From positions 2,170,001 through 2,234,000 of the forward strand of contig NZ_CP031030.1 of NCBI RefSeq assembly GCF_003711225.1: a DNA stretch of 64,000 nucleotides, in the 5' to 3' direction. This document shows, piece by piece, positions 10,400 to 20,853 of the stretch. The notes below the pieces were generated by a model. The model was not told where the DNA came from, made no database searches, and saw only the letters and a list, made by a program, of their open reading frames with translations. A program made the position numbers and the translations under genes. Each line of letters starts with the position of its first letter. Position 1 is the first letter of the stretch. The stretch is from Runella sp. SP2 (GTDB lineage Bacteria > Bacteroidota > Bacteroidia > Cytophagales > Spirosomataceae).

Positions 10400-10427
10400 T
10401 AGAATCACCGTTATTTTAGAAAATATA

Positions 10428-10460
10428 GAAATCCCCGCCCTTGAAGGAGTGGGGATTTTT
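10428..10460 (+). terminator. Terminator after glycosyltransferase-TPR gene
   Basis: AAATCCCC (10429-10436) pairs with GGGGATTT (10451-10458) and is followed by T's; about 30 bp after the stop at 10399. Confidence 0.8.
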
Positions 10461-10576
10461 AATTAGAAATTAAGTATTGAAAATAGGCTTTGTTGCCTCG
10501 AAAGGAGTAACTATGTAGGGTCAATTTTAATCAATATACACCAATAACTCACTAACAGCCAAATCGTCAGTCATTT

Positions 10577-12976
10577 ATGAATCGTAAACTTTTTTGTTCT
10601 CTCTTTTTTTGTATGCCCTTTTGCGGCCTAGTTGCACAAAATCTTCAAATCCGCCTGCAAGATGGCTCAAAGGCCGCGGTCATCGGGGCAACGCTCCGCC
10701 TGGCCGACCGTGCTGATTCGACAAAAAAAATGTACGCAGTGGCAGATACAGCTGGTGCGGCTCAATTTAAGGTGACTTTTGGGAAACAGTATTTGTTAGA
10801 AGCAACCTCCATTGGTTTTAAGCCCCTTAGGAAAGTACTTTCTCCTACGGAGAACCAATCTTCTTTTACATTTTTGATGGAGGCCGACAAAACTACCCTC
10901 AATGAAGTGGTGGTCACGGCGCCTAAACCGTTGATTCAACAAGAAGATGACAAAACAATCGTTGATCCCGAGCCTTTGGCCAATAGCAGCACCAGTGCAA
11001 TGGAAGTCATGGAAAAAATCCCTGGCGTTTTTATTGACCCCGACGGGAATATTTATTTGAGCAGTACAACGCCCGCTACGGTCTATATCAATGGCCGTGA
11101 GCAAAAACTGAGTACGGCCGATATTGCCTCCTTGCTTAAAAACCTCCCGCCAAACAGCATTGCCAAAATCGAAATTTTACGGACTCCCTCGGCAAGGTTT
11201 GACGCCAGTGGCAGCGGAGGGGTGGTCAACGTGATTTTGAAAAAAGGGGTAAAAATTGGGGTGACGGGTAGTATGAACGCAGGGATGAACCAAGGCCGCT
11301 TTGGAAATCAGCTACTGGGCGTAACGGTGAATAATAACGACGGCAAAAAAACATCGTACGTGGTGGTGAACTACAACCGCCGTAATTCTTACGACCAAGT
11401 TGAGACCGACCGTCCTTTTACCTTAGATTCGCTTTTGAGTCAGCGTTCTTACACCACCACCCCGAGCCAGACCTTTTATACAGGTTTTGGAATGGGCTTT
11501 ACACCTTCCAAAAAATGGGAGTTTAATTTTGACGACCGCATCTCGTGGAACCAATACCGTTCGTCTGCTGAAAACCACAATGAAATTACGCGACTAAGTG
11601 TCGATAAATTGGTGGTAGAAAACGTCAATCAGTTAGCAAGCAAAACCAAAGCGTTTTTATTTAACCAAGATGTATCGGCTAAGTACAAAATAGATACGCT
11701 CGGGTCGGAAGTGACTGCCGAGGCATCGTATAGTTTTTCAACGAATCAAAGTACCCAACTTTTTTCTACTGATTATTTGTTGCCCGCACGTTTTAGTACG
11801 AGTGGCGATGGAGACATTGGCAACAATCGCCACGCTTTTAGTGCCCGTACGGACTTTAAATATCTTTTTCCGCAAAAACTGGTGGTGGAAGCTGGGTTGA
11901 AAACTGCTTTTCAGTGGTTTGAGAATGATACCAAGTATTTTAATGTGATTTCGGATATTCGTCGTGCGGATGTGGTTCGTACCCGTCAGTTCGATTATCA
12001 CGAAAACATCAACGCAGCGTATGTCCAAGGCTCAAAAACGTTTAGTGCTTTTACGTTGAAAGCAGGCGTACGGTTGGAAACCACTTCCATGGACGGACGC
12101 CAACGGATTCCTACCGATACTTCTTTTCGATTGAAAAGGGCGGATGTGTTTCCTTATGTGTATTTAAGTCGGCGATTGGCCAAAATTGCGGGCTATGAAA
12201 TGCGCGGTTACTTGGTTTATCGGCGCTCGATTACGCGCCCTGTCTATGAATACCTCAATCCTTCGCAGCGGTATTTGGATCAGTATTTGTTTGAAACGGG
12301 TAATCCGACCCTACGCCCACAGTTTACCCAAAACATTGAAGCCAACATTAGTGTCGAAGAGCGGCCTATTTTTGCCATTGGGAAAAATTATACCAGCGAT
12401 ATTTTTACCAACGTGGTTTACCAAGACCCCAAAAATCCAAGTGTTGCGTTTCGTACCTACGATAATTTAGGGAAAAACGAAGAAACCTATTTTCGGTTGA
12501 TGGGGGCCATTCCGCCAGGGGGTAAGTACTTTTTTGTCGTAGGAACCCAGTACAATCACAACAAATATGAGGGCTTATACGAAGGTAAACCCTTAACTTT
12601 CCAACGCGGTTCGTGGTCAATTTTTACCTTTCACCAACTCAAACTAGACAATCGTTCAACGCTAAGTCTCAACGGTTTTGTTCGACTCAATGGACAATTG
12701 CAGTTTTATGAGTTGAGTAATTTTGGCGGGTTGAATATGAACATCAACCGACGGTTTTTTAACCGAAAAATGACCGTAACGATGTCGATGAATGATATTT
12801 TTTACACCTTACGAAATGAATTTACGTTGAAGCAGGGAAGTGTAACAGCTTCGGGAATGCGTCAGGGAGATACGCGTCGTTTTGGGCTGAACCTGGTTTA
12901 TAATTTTGGCATTCGTAAAAAAGAAGAGCGCACGAATATGATGAACTTCGAGTCTTTGGAAAAAAGCGTGAATTAG
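10577..12976 (+). CDS. TonB-dependent outer-membrane receptor
   Basis: 799-aa outer-membrane protein. Signal peptide MNRKLFCSLFFCMPFCGLVAQ; then a carboxypeptidase-regulatory-like beta domain (about 22-110, NLQIRLQDGSKAAVIGATLRL); then a plug (about 115-235) with NEVVVTAPKPLIQQEDDKTI, VYINGREQKLSTADIASLL and the RTPSARFDASGSGGVVNVILKK segment typical of plugs; then a long beta-barrel of the OMP_b-brl_3 kind. It lacks a terminal aromatic residue in the classical position, which is common in this group. Function by family: TonB-driven uptake of an unknown ligand. No SusD-type lipoprotein is beside it, so it is not a standard SusCD pair. Confidence 0.9.
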   Translation: MNRKLFCSLFFCMPFCGLVAQNLQIRLQDGSKAAVIGATLRLADRADSTKKMYAVADTAGAAQFKVTFGKQYLLEATSIGFKPLRKVLSPTENQSSFTFLMEADKTTLNEVVVTAPKPLIQQEDDKTIVDPEPLANSSTSAMEVMEKIPGVFIDPDGNIYLSSTTPATVYINGREQKLSTADIASLLKNLPPNSIAKIEILRTPSARFDASGSGGVVNVILKKGVKIGVTGSMNAGMNQGRFGNQLLGVTVNNNDGKKTSYVVVNYNRRNSYDQVETDRPFTLDSLLSQRSYTTTPSQTFYTGFGMGFTPSKKWEFNFDDRISWNQYRSSAENHNEITRLSVDKLVVENVNQLASKTKAFLFNQDVSAKYKIDTLGSEVTAEASYSFSTNQSTQLFSTDYLLPARFSTSGDGDIGNNRHAFSARTDFKYLFPQKLVVEAGLKTAFQWFENDTKYFNVISDIRRADVVRTRQFDYHENINAAYVQGSKTFSAFTLKAGVRLETTSMDGRQRIPTDTSFRLKRADVFPYVYLSRRLAKIAGYEMRGYLVYRRSITRPVYEYLNPSQRYLDQYLFETGNPTLRPQFTQNIEANISVEERPIFAIGKNYTSDIFTNVVYQDPKNPSVAFRTYDNLGKNEETYFRLMGAIPPGGKYFFVVGTQYNHNKYEGLYEGKPLTFQRGSWSIFTFHQLKLDNRSTLSLNGFVRLNGQLQFYELSNFGGLNMNINRRFFNRKMTVTMSMNDIFYTLRNEFTLKQGSVTASGMRQGDTRRFGLNLVYNFGIRKKEERTNMMNFESLEKSVN

Positions 12977-13028
12977 TTTTAAATGCGTTAGCTGTTGTAC
13001 GAAACTTTGCAGGTGACTAGGGAAATGT

Positions 13029-13117
13029 AAACACATAGAAAACATTAGAATAAGCACATAGTAAACATAGACAGTCTTTCGTGGGCTATGTGTTTATTCT
13101 ATGTGGACTATGTGTTT
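13029..13117. repeat. Long imperfect inverted repeat between convergent genes
   Basis: Left arm 13029-13061 and right arm 13086-13117 are near-perfect reverse complements (27 of 32 aligned positions plus one gap), separated by 24 nt. Within each arm the heptamer CACATAG recurs (AAACACATAG at the outer edge, CACATAG at the inner). It lies between the TonB receptor stop and the convergent PNP stop. It may serve as a bidirectional terminator or belong to a REP-like repeat family. Confidence 0.75.
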
Positions 13118-13143
13118 TAAAAAATGTTACCACACCCAAGCAC

Positions 13144-13959
13144 TTACTTCAACAATTCTTTAATAATCAATGTCATAAGCGGCTCTGCTTGGTAAGCGGC
13201 CGCTAAAATTTTGCTCAATTCTGCCTTCTCAAGGGTTTCGGGAATGCACATATCAGTAATGACCGAAATCCCAAAAACGGGGAGATTCATGTGGCGGGCT
13301 ACTATCACCTCGGGAACGGTACTCATGCCCACGGCATCTGCACCAAGTTGGCGAAGTAATCGGTACTCCGAACGGGTTTCTAGTTGTGGACCTGTGACGC
13401 TTACATAAACACCTTTGTGCGCACGAATTTGGTGTATTTTGGCAATTTTAGCCGCTTTTTCGAGCATAGAGGTGTCATAAACTTCACTCATGTCGGGGAA
13501 GCGGTCGCCTAATTCGTGGAGGTTGGTACCACGGAGCGGGTTTTCGGGCAAAAACAAACTGATGTGGTCTTGAATCAACATCAAATCGCTGGTTTGGTAG
13601 GCAGGGTTCAGACCTCCCGCGGCATTGGAAACAATCAGTTGCTCAATTCCCAACAGTTTCATCACCCGAACAGGAAACGACACCTGTTGCATCGAGTATC
13701 CTTCATAATAATGAAAACGACCTTGCATACACACGACTTTTTTGCCCGAAAGGGTTCCAAATAATAGTTTTCCCTTGTGAGACTCAACGGTAGATACAGG
13801 GAAGTGAGGGATGTTCTCGTACGAAATACTTGCTTGAATTGTAATGTCATCGACGAGGCTACCAAGGCCCGTTCCTAAAATAATACCCACTTGAGGTTGA
13901 AAATCCTGCGTTTGTTTTTTAAGAAAGTCAACAGCCTCTTGAATGTGTGAAAATTCCAT
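13144..13959 (-). CDS. Purine nucleoside phosphorylase
   Basis: Trimeric-type PNP (nucleoside phosphorylase family 2): phosphorolysis of purine nucleosides to base plus ribose-1-phosphate in purine salvage. 271 aa. Motifs: [15 protein letters not shown] (phosphate loop), [75 protein letters not shown] and the base-contacting ISVITDMC. The frame stays open upstream to 14055, but that region contains the terminator of the preceding gene and is not PNP-like. The ATG at 13959 ([13 protein letters not shown]) is therefore the start. Confidence 0.95.
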   Translation of the reverse strand: MEFSHIQEAVDFLKKQTQDFQPQVGIILGTGLGSLVDDITIQASISYENIPHFPVSTVESHKGKLLFGTLSGKKVVCMQGRFHYYEGYSMQQVSFPVRVMKLLGIEQLIVSNAAGGLNPAYQTSDLMLIQDHISLFLPENPLRGTNLHELGDRFPDMSEVYDTSMLEKAAKIAKIHQIRAHKGVYVSVTGPQLETRSEYRLLRQLGADAVGMSTVPEVIVARHMNLPVFGISVITDMCIPETLEKAELSKILAAAYQAEPLMTLIIKELLK

Positions 13960-14012
13960 GCGTAAAATGAAAAATAAGTGATGGATGAAGGTCGATAAAA
14001 TTTCTGTGATTA

Positions 14013-14053
14013 CAAAAAAAGCCGATACCTTCTCAGGCATCGGCTTTTTTGTC
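14013..14053 (-). terminator. Terminator after beta-propeller gene
   Basis: AAAAAAGCCGAT (14015-14026) pairs perfectly with ATCGGCTTTTTT (14039-14050) around a 12-nt loop. On the minus strand it follows the stop at 14066 and has a T run. Confidence 0.9.
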
Positions 14054-14065
14054 AAATGATTATTG

Positions 14066-15328
14066 TTAAGGAATCAATTTCACGGTATGACAACCTTTAG
14101 GGGCGCTAATTTTTGCCATTTGTTTGGTCAACGAAGGCGTACCACCTTTGTTAACTTTAAAAAATTCGACACCACCGTCACGGCGACCGTAGTCGAAGTA
14201 TTCAAAGATAGATACGGCCACGTTATCGCCTGATTTGTCGAAGATAATGCTTTCAGGAGCAATCCCTTCAATTTCATAATCAGCTACTTTGGTTGCTTTG
14301 CCATCTTTTGCCAAAGACAAAAGTGAGACACCCGCTTTGCCTACGCTACTTTCCCAAGGTTGGGCGGAATTGGCTTTGTTAGCCGTTACAATCATAGTAC
14401 CGTCTGGGCTAATGGCAAAACTCTCAACGCCAGCTGCTACGGGGGTTTGAGCTACTACTTTATGTTCAGCTGTTTTAGGATCAGCGGCAGTTGTATTAAA
14501 CTGGATAGCTACGAGTTCACCCGCTGCACCGTCTTTTAAGTCCGAAACAATAAACAAACTACCATCGGGGGTAAACGAACCAGGGCCAGGTTTGCCCGTC
14601 AATTTTGCTGGCGTTCCAAAAGCCTCGAACGTAGCGATTTTTCCTTGTGGGTTGCGTTTTGCTTTATAGAGCCAAATTTCTTTGGTTTCTTCCACCGTAA
14701 TGGCGATAAATTCGCCTTCTGGATGCCAAGTGACGTCAGTAGCACGGGCGTTCTGGAGGTTAAGCGCAATCGGAACGTTACGCGTTGGCAATCCGCCAGC
14801 ACCAATCTCGAACATGCGCAATTCTTTGGCGGTTTCTTCCGACGTAATGAGCATATTGCTTCCTAACATATCGACGGCCAAAGGGTTTTTACCCACGGAA
14901 ACCCTGCGCGTTGAAGGCTTGGCCATGTTGGAAATGTCAACAATGTACAAGTTGCTTCCCGCTGGGAAATCCGTAGCTACATTTTTAACCGTTTTTACAC
15001 TGTCGGTAGTTTGGGCACGAGTCTCAATGACAAAGGCGTAACGTCCGTCAGACATTACAGCAGCAGTTCGCGACCAGCCAATGGCTGAGTTGGAAAGGGC
15101 TGTACTACCAATTTCTTGTCCCAATTTCAAAGGAAGCGGATACACGCTCAAAGCATCTTTCACTCCAACTTCTTTCATCAGCTTTCCGTCAACTACCGCC
15201 GAAGCCGCCATGTCGCCGTCTGAAAGTGCCAAGATTCCGCGGCCACTAAATTCAATGGTGGGTTTTTGGGCAATGGCAGCGCTCGCACTTAACAACGCCA
15301 TTCCCAATGTCAAACGCATTCTTTTCAT
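14066..15328 (-). CDS. Secreted beta-propeller (lactonase/WD40-like) protein
   Basis: 420 aa with a cleavable signal peptide, [21 protein letters not shown]. The rest looks like a seven-bladed propeller: repeated segments such as [89 protein letters not shown] and [21 protein letters not shown]. The closest general resemblance is to the 6-phosphogluconolactonase/YVTN beta-propeller group, but I cannot assign an activity. Exported to periplasm or outside. Transcribed alone toward PNP with its own terminator. Confidence 0.75.
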   Translation of the reverse strand: MKRMRLTLGMALLSASAAIAQKPTIEFSGRGILALSDGDMAASAVVDGKLMKEVGVKDALSVYPLPLKLGQEIGSTALSNSAIGWSRTAAVMSDGRYAFVIETRAQTTDSVKTVKNVATDFPAGSNLYIVDISNMAKPSTRRVSVGKNPLAVDMLGSNMLITSEETAKELRMFEIGAGGLPTRNVPIALNLQNARATDVTWHPEGEFIAITVEETKEIWLYKAKRNPQGKIATFEAFGTPAKLTGKPGPGSFTPDGSLFIVSDLKDGAAGELVAIQFNTTAADPKTAEHKVVAQTPVAAGVESFAISPDGTMIVTANKANSAQPWESSVGKAGVSLLSLAKDGKATKVADYEIEGIAPESIIFDKSGDNVAVSIFEYFDYGRRDGGVEFFKVNKGGTPSLTKQMAKISAPKGCHTVKLIP

Positions 15329-15395
15329 GAGATTTTTGTAATGGTTAACAGGTTACACAATATATTACTACTAAGTATGAAAGCGCATAATACGA

Positions 15396-15433
15396 AAAAA
15401 ACCTTTAAAGCACGGAGCTTTAAAGGTTTTTCT
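15396..15433 (-). terminator. Terminator of rpsT, symmetrical
   Basis: AAAAACCTTTAAAG (15397-15410) pairs perfectly with CTTTAAAGGTTTTT (15418-15431). T runs are present on both strands; on the minus strand it ends the rpsT transcript, whose stop is at 15451. Confidence 0.9.
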
Positions 15434-15450
15434 TTGCAAAAAAATGCAAT

Positions 15451-15717
15451 TTATGCAGTTGCTACCGCAAGACGGTTAACGTGTTTCGCTAATTTAGACT
15501 TGAGGTTACTCGCTTTGTTTTTGTGAATGACATTTTTCTTTGCCAATCTGTCAAGCATAGAAGATACAGTTTTGTACAATTCTGATGCAACAATTTGGTC
15601 TTTGGTGTCACGCAACTTACGTACCATGGTACGCGTAGTTTTGTGTTGGTAGCGATTTCTAAGGCGTTTTGTTTCGTTGGCCCGGATTCTCTTTAATGCT
15701 GACTTATGATTTGCCAT
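15451..15717 (-). CDS. rpsT: 30S ribosomal protein S20
   Basis: Small primary 16S rRNA-binding protein of the 30S subunit. 88 aa, normal length, very basic: [21 protein letters not shown] is the family's N-terminal signature, and the C-terminal helix reads [22 protein letters not shown]. Monocistronic, with its own promoter and terminator. Confidence 0.98.
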   Translation of the reverse strand: MANHKSALKRIRANETKRLRNRYQHKTTRTMVRKLRDTKDQIVASELYKTVSSMLDRLAKKNVIHKNKASNLKSKLAKHVNRLAVATA

Positions 15718-15763
15718 TGGTTTTATAAAAAAAATAATGTATTTCTGTTCTACAAAAGGAGTG

Positions 15764-15794
15764 CAAAAATAGTCGTTATTTACTAGAGATGCAA
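15764..15794 (-). promoter_or_regulatory. rpsT promoter
   Basis: On the minus strand TATTTTTG (15764-15771) fits the -7 box and TTG (15792-15794) lies 20 bp upstream as -33 box. About 47 bp separate the -7 box from the rpsT start. Confidence 0.7.
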
Positions 15795-15996
15795 TTTTTT
15801 TAAAGGAAAATTACAGCAAATATTTGATAACGTTAGAAACGACATTAATTCGTATTTTGTAAGAAGGAAGAACAATTTACGGGCAATGAACCAAGGAATT
15901 TATACGTTTTAAAGTTTGTTTTTCGTTCTTTCGCAAAAATAAATCTTGTACGGAAATTTTATCGTACTTTTCGATTTTTACATCCTTAATTACCAC

Positions 15997-18900
15997 ATGT
16001 TTCTCAAACGCAGCCTTCTATCCCTGTCCCTTTGTGCCCTTTCGTGGGAGGCGATTCACGCCCAAAACACCCTCGGTTATACTGAGGCCGATGTTCACTA
16101 CCGAAATGGGGTCGAACTTTTTGAAAAATCAAACTATTCGGCGGCCAAACAGGAGTTCCGCTATTATTTGGAAAAACGTCCAGCGTTGCTCAACACCAAC
16201 GACTACACCGCAGTGAATGCCGAGTACTACACCACCCTGTGTGCGTTGTATGCCGATGCGCCCGAAGCAGAGCTGGCCGTCGATCGGTTTGTTCGCAATC
16301 ACCCCGAACACCCCAAAGCAGCGCTTATCTACAGCGATTTGGGAAAGTATTATTTTGATCGGGGAGATTATGCCAACGCCATTACGTACCTCACCAAAGC
16401 GTTGGACCGCAGTTCAAACTACTACGCTGCTACCGAAACCCGCTACAAATTAGGGTTGTCGTATTACAGCACGAGGCAGTTTGCGCCCGCACTCCGTTAT
16501 TTTTCGGAAGTACAACAAGATGCCACCAGCGATTATTTTGCGCCAGCAGCTTACTACGCGGGGGTCATCAATTATCAAAACGGCAAATACGACGATGCTT
16601 ACCGTAATTTCAAAAACATCGAATCGCATCCACAGTACAAAATGGACGCCCCCAACTGGATTGTTTCGTCTTTGTACCAAGCCGAGCGCTACGATGATTT
16701 GATTGCCTACGCCGAGCCGTTGTTGCGACGTTCGCAAGGTGGAGGAGTCAAGCTGAATGATGTTGCCCTATACGCTGCTGAAGTATTGTATAATCGAGGC
16801 AATTACGCCGATGCGGCCAAATATTACGCCCAGTATGTTCAATTGAAGGGGCGTGAAACCCCCATGCCTGCGCCCATTCAGTTTCGTTATGGACATTCAT
16901 TGTTCAAAACGGGCAATTATCCAGGAGCGGTCGATCAATTAAAAGGTGTGGCAACCCGCAAGGACACGACGGGCCAGTTTGGTTCGTATATTTTGGCCAT
17001 TAGCCACCTTCAAACCAAGAATCCCCAAGCGGCCTTGACGGGATTTGACAATGCTTCTAAATTGAAATTTAACAAAGTGATTCAAGAAGAAGCGTCTTTT
17101 AATCACGCCAAAGTGCAGCTTGAACTCAACAACCAATCGGCGGCTTTTACAGAGTTTCAGGAGTTTATCAAAAACTTCCCGAACAGTGAGTACGAAGAGG
17201 AGGCCACCAAGCTATCGATATTAGCGTTGACCAAATCCAACAACAGTGCAGCTGCGGTGGCCTACATCGAAAAACTGAAGAAAATTGACGAGGCAACCAA
17301 AGCGGCGTATCAGCGACAAACGATGAACTTGGGAATTGCTGATTTTAACGCCGAACGCTACGCCCAAGCCATCGTAAATTTTGATAAGTCGCTCAAATAT
17401 ACCCCCGATTCGGAAATTGCGTTGGCGGCTACCTTCCAAAAAGGAGAAGCGTTCTCGGCCTTAAACCGCTACGGAGAAGCCATCCCGATGTATCAGCAGT
17501 TGATTCGGAGCAATCCTACCACTCCCTACGGTATTCGTAGTTTGTATGCATTGGGGTATGCTTATTACAACACCAAAGACTACAAATCTGCTGTTGCGAA
17601 TTTTCAACAATACATTGCAAAAGGTAAAGGCGTGGGAGAGCCACAAACGATTGAGGATGCTACCATCCGCATCGCAGATTGTTATTTGACCGATAAAAAC
17701 TACGCCCAAGCCACCGCCATGTACGACAAAGCCATCAACGATGGCCGTTTGGACCGTGACTATGCCTTGTATCAAAAAGGGTTGATTCTAACATACCAAG
17801 AGAAAGACACGGAGGCAAAAGCGCAGTTTGATAAGGTGATTGCCCAATTCCCTACTTCGCGCTATGCCGATGACGCCTTGTTTCAGTCGGCCAATATTGA
17901 TTTAGAAAAAGGAAATTACCAAGCGGCCATTCGCGCTTATACGCGTTTGGTCAAAGACAAACCACGCAGTTATTTGATTCCACCTGCATTATTGAAACGC
18001 GCTTTGGCTTATAACAACATTCAGGTATATGAAGAAGCCATTCGCGACTATAAGCAGATTTTGTCGGAGTATTCAGATGCCCCAGCGGCCAAAGAGGCTT
18101 TGTTAGGTTTACAAGCGACGTTGGAAAACGCAGGCCGCACCGAAGAAATGTCGAATGTATTGGCCGATTATAAGAAGAAAAACCCGCAAAGTACCGAAAC
18201 CGAAAAATTGGAATTTGAAACAGCCAAAGGGTTGTACGGCGATGGCAAGTATCCACAAGCCATCAAGGCACTCCAAAGCTTTATCCGCGATTATCCTAAC
18301 AGCAAATTGGCGACGGAAGCACGTTATTTGGGAGGCGAAAGCTACTACCGAAGCAACGATTATGCCAATGCCCTCAAACTCTTTAGCTTGGTTATTTCGG
18401 AAGGCGATCAGCGGTTTTCACCCAAAGCAGCTTTGCGGGCGGGAGACATCGAAGTGCAGAACCAAAACTACCCGCAAGCGGTTCGCAACTTTAACTTGCT
18501 CTATGCCCAGTCAGATAGCAAAACTGATCGCGTGACGGGCTTGATGCGTTTGATGGATACGTATTTTTCGATGAAAAAATACGATTCAACGGCCTATTAC
18601 GCGCGTGAAGTGATGAATGCAGGTGATGTTATTCCTGGTTCGACCAAGAAAGCGCAGATGCAAATGGCCAAGGTCTATATTGAAAAAGCAGATTACAAAA
18701 CGGCGGATGCAGAATTGAAAAAAATAGTGGCTGCCAACAAAGACGAATTTGGGGCTGAGGCAAAATACTGGGCGTCAGAATCGTTGTTCCGTCAAGGCAA
18801 ATTGAAAGAAGCACAGGCGTCGGTGATGGAACTCAACAAACAATACGCCGATTATGAGCGTTGGCGGGTTCGCGCCTTTATTTTATTGGCCGATGTGTAT

Positions 18901-19014
18901 GTAGGGCTAAAAGACCCCGACCAAGCCAAAGCCACTTTGCAATCGGTCATTGAGAACGCCGAGGACCAAGACGCCATTGAGTTGGCCAAATCAAAACTAG
19001 CCGCTTTACAATAA
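15997..19014 (+). CDS. Large secreted TPR protein
   Basis: 1005 aa from the preferred ATG (MFLKRSLLSLSLCALSWEAIHAQ is the signal peptide). The mature protein is a solenoid of some 20 or more TPR and TPR-like units, e.g. FEKSNYSAAKQEFRYYLEKRP, YYFDRGDYANAITYLTKALDR, YYNTKDYKSAVANFQQYIAKG, YRSNDYANALKLFSLVISEGD. The spacing resembles BamD/YbgF-type TPR arrays that work at the outer membrane. It is 18 bp upstream of the outer-membrane barrel gene at 19033 and probably co-transcribed, suggesting a periplasmic partner or assembly factor (inference). An in-frame ATG at 15946 would put 17 residues before the signal peptide and is less likely. Confidence 0.85.
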   Translation: MFLKRSLLSLSLCALSWEAIHAQNTLGYTEADVHYRNGVELFEKSNYSAAKQEFRYYLEKRPALLNTNDYTAVNAEYYTTLCALYADAPEAELAVDRFVRNHPEHPKAALIYSDLGKYYFDRGDYANAITYLTKALDRSSNYYAATETRYKLGLSYYSTRQFAPALRYFSEVQQDATSDYFAPAAYYAGVINYQNGKYDDAYRNFKNIESHPQYKMDAPNWIVSSLYQAERYDDLIAYAEPLLRRSQGGGVKLNDVALYAAEVLYNRGNYADAAKYYAQYVQLKGRETPMPAPIQFRYGHSLFKTGNYPGAVDQLKGVATRKDTTGQFGSYILAISHLQTKNPQAALTGFDNASKLKFNKVIQEEASFNHAKVQLELNNQSAAFTEFQEFIKNFPNSEYEEEATKLSILALTKSNNSAAAVAYIEKLKKIDEATKAAYQRQTMNLGIADFNAERYAQAIVNFDKSLKYTPDSEIALAATFQKGEAFSALNRYGEAIPMYQQLIRSNPTTPYGIRSLYALGYAYYNTKDYKSAVANFQQYIAKGKGVGEPQTIEDATIRIADCYLTDKNYAQATAMYDKAINDGRLDRDYALYQKGLILTYQEKDTEAKAQFDKVIAQFPTSRYADDALFQSANIDLEKGNYQAAIRAYTRLVKDKPRSYLIPPALLKRALAYNNIQVYEEAIRDYKQILSEYSDAPAAKEALLGLQATLENAGRTEEMSNVLADYKKKNPQSTETEKLEFETAKGLYGDGKYPQAIKALQSFIRDYPNSKLATEARYLGGESYYRSNDYANALKLFSLVISEGDQRFSPKAALRAGDIEVQNQNYPQAVRNFNLLYAQSDSKTDRVTGLMRLMDTYFSMKKYDSTAYYAREVMNAGDVIPGSTKKAQMQMAKVYIEKADYKTADAELKKIVAANKDEFGAEAKYWASESLFRQGKLKEAQASVMELNKQYADYERWRVRAFILLADVYVGLKDPDQAKATLQSVIENAEDQDAIELAKSKLAALQ

Positions 19015-19032
19015 CCTTAGCACTTAAAAAGA

Positions 19033-20700
19033 ATGAAGAAAGTCCCATCGATAAAACCGCTCCGCTTGCTGGTGGTAGCAAGTTGTTTTTCGCTGCCAGT
19101 TTTGGCACAAAAACAATCGGGAGAAATTGACAGCCAGACCTTTGAGATTGAGAAAAAGAAAAAAATTGAGCTTCCCCCCGCCAACCGTCTTTATAACAAA
19201 CTGCAACCTTTTACCAGTGAGGAAGACAACCGAAAGCTAAATTATGAGTTTCGTACGCCCAAATTAACGCTCGGAACGCCCAAAATCACGCCTACGGTAT
19301 TGCCAGTCAACGGTGAAAATAAAGAAGATGAAGGTGGCAACCTCAACAATTACGTCAAAGTAGGGGGTGGTAATTACGGTAAAATTTACGGTGAAACATT
19401 TATTGGTAACAATACCGAAGATTTAGCCTACGACATTCATTTCAAACATTTGTCTAACCAAACTGGACCCGTTGACACCCAAAACTCGGCCAACAGTGAA
19501 AACCGCCTAAAACTCAACGGACAGTACATCGGCAATTCGTTTAAATTGGGCGGAACGGCCTTTTACGACCGCGACAACTATTATTTTTACGCCAATCGTT
19601 CAACGCCAAACGCCGAAATTCTGAAAGGGAATATCCGCCAAACCATCAACACTTTTGGCGTACAAGTGGGGTTGGACAACATTGATAACAACAAGTTTAT
19701 TGATTACTCCATCAAGACATCCTTGTACCGACTCAGCGACCGTTACAGTGCGGCTGAGACCGATTGGGGTACCAATTTTTCGGGTTCTGTTCCCATTACT
19801 GAAAACATTTTTGCGTTGTTGAATGCCGATGCCTACGTTTCTCAACGTACCGACGCTGAAACGTTCAAACGGAATTTGTTTAGTGTTAAACCAGCCTTCA
19901 AGTTTTCGTACGATGCCTTTACGGTAACGGCAGCTTTCAAAGCTGTCAACGAAACTGACGATCGCCTCAAAATCAACCGTACGGTCGGCTTCCCGCAAGT
20001 AGAAGTGGATGCCGTTCCATTGGCGGGAGTACACGTATTTGCGGGCTACGGTGGCGACCTCAACCGTAATACATTGCGCTCGTTATTGGGCGAAAATCGT
20101 TGGTTAGGCCCCAATGTTACCATCGCCAATACCGAACGTAGCCGTGACATTTACGGAGGTTTTAAAGGCGAATTAGGTCCTAGTTTTCAGTTTGAAGGAA
20201 AAGTGTCATACGCAACTTTCAAAAACTTTTACGGCTTCAACAATGATTGGTTGGATAGTACCAAATTTGCGGTGGTGTATGATGCCGACTACATCAAAGT
20301 ATTGACCGTGTCGGCCCAAGTGGGGTACCAATACCAAAACATTGTTCGCTCGACGCTTCGGGGAGATTTTTATGATTACAACGTCAAACGCCTAGAAGCA
20401 CCTTGGGGCCGTCCACGTTCGACGGTGACTTGGAATAACTCCTTTGTCTTTAGTAAAAAAATGTTTGCAACCATCGATGCCTATTACATTGGTGGGTTAA
20501 AAAACAAAAACTTTCAAACAGGCACAACGCACAACCTCAAGTCCATCGTCGATTTAAACCTAAAAATAGATTATTTGTTGACGCGTAATTTTTCGGCATT
20601 CGCTTCCATCAATAACCTATTAGGTAAGAACTACGAACGCTACTTGTATTATCCGCAACAGGGTCTCAACTTCTTAGCGGGATTGTCGTTTCAGTTTTAG
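19033..20700 (+). CDS. Outer-membrane beta-barrel protein (TonB-receptor-like barrel)
   Basis: 555 aa. Signal peptide KPLRLLVVASCFSLPVLAQ, a short polar region (about 25-95), then alternating amphipathic strands with conserved aromatic edges to the end, finishing LNFLAGLSFQF, a C-terminal Phe typical of outer-membrane barrels. The barrel begins around YVKVGGGNYGKIYGE. It is too short for a plug-containing TonB receptor (no plug motif seen), so I call it a barrel protein related to those receptors. Partner of the upstream TPR protein by position. Ligand unknown. Confidence 0.8.
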   Translation: MKKVPSIKPLRLLVVASCFSLPVLAQKQSGEIDSQTFEIEKKKKIELPPANRLYNKLQPFTSEEDNRKLNYEFRTPKLTLGTPKITPTVLPVNGENKEDEGGNLNNYVKVGGGNYGKIYGETFIGNNTEDLAYDIHFKHLSNQTGPVDTQNSANSENRLKLNGQYIGNSFKLGGTAFYDRDNYYFYANRSTPNAEILKGNIRQTINTFGVQVGLDNIDNNKFIDYSIKTSLYRLSDRYSAAETDWGTNFSGSVPITENIFALLNADAYVSQRTDAETFKRNLFSVKPAFKFSYDAFTVTAAFKAVNETDDRLKINRTVGFPQVEVDAVPLAGVHVFAGYGGDLNRNTLRSLLGENRWLGPNVTIANTERSRDIYGGFKGELGPSFQFEGKVSYATFKNFYGFNNDWLDSTKFAVVYDADYIKVLTVSAQVGYQYQNIVRSTLRGDFYDYNVKRLEAPWGRPRSTVTWNNSFVFSKKMFATIDAYYIGGLKNKNFQTGTTHNLKSIVDLNLKIDYLLTRNFSAFASINNLLGKNYERYLYYPQQGLNFLAGLSFQF

Positions 20701-20765
20701 ATTATTTTTTTGGACGCCATACCGTTCTAATCTAAGCAATTAACGCACTTTATTCGACCTAATTC

Positions 20766-20803
20766 AAAGCAATAGCCGCCTCGGCTATTGCTTTTTTTTT
20801 ATC
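20766..20803 (+). terminator. Terminator after TPR / barrel operon
   Basis: AAAGCAATAGCCG (20766-20778) pairs perfectly with CGGCTATTGCTTT (20782-20794) around a 3-nt loop, followed by a T run. Confidence 0.92.
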
Positions 20804-20853
20804 TTCTCTGTACCTTAGTACCCAAATCCCCATAAACAGGTTACATAACAAAC

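Noticed and set aside
4415-20822. Repeated GTACCTTAGTAC-like sequence at about 4416 and 20810
   Set aside because: Twelve-base near-identity between two upstream regions, but the context and spacing to genes differ; treated as chance.
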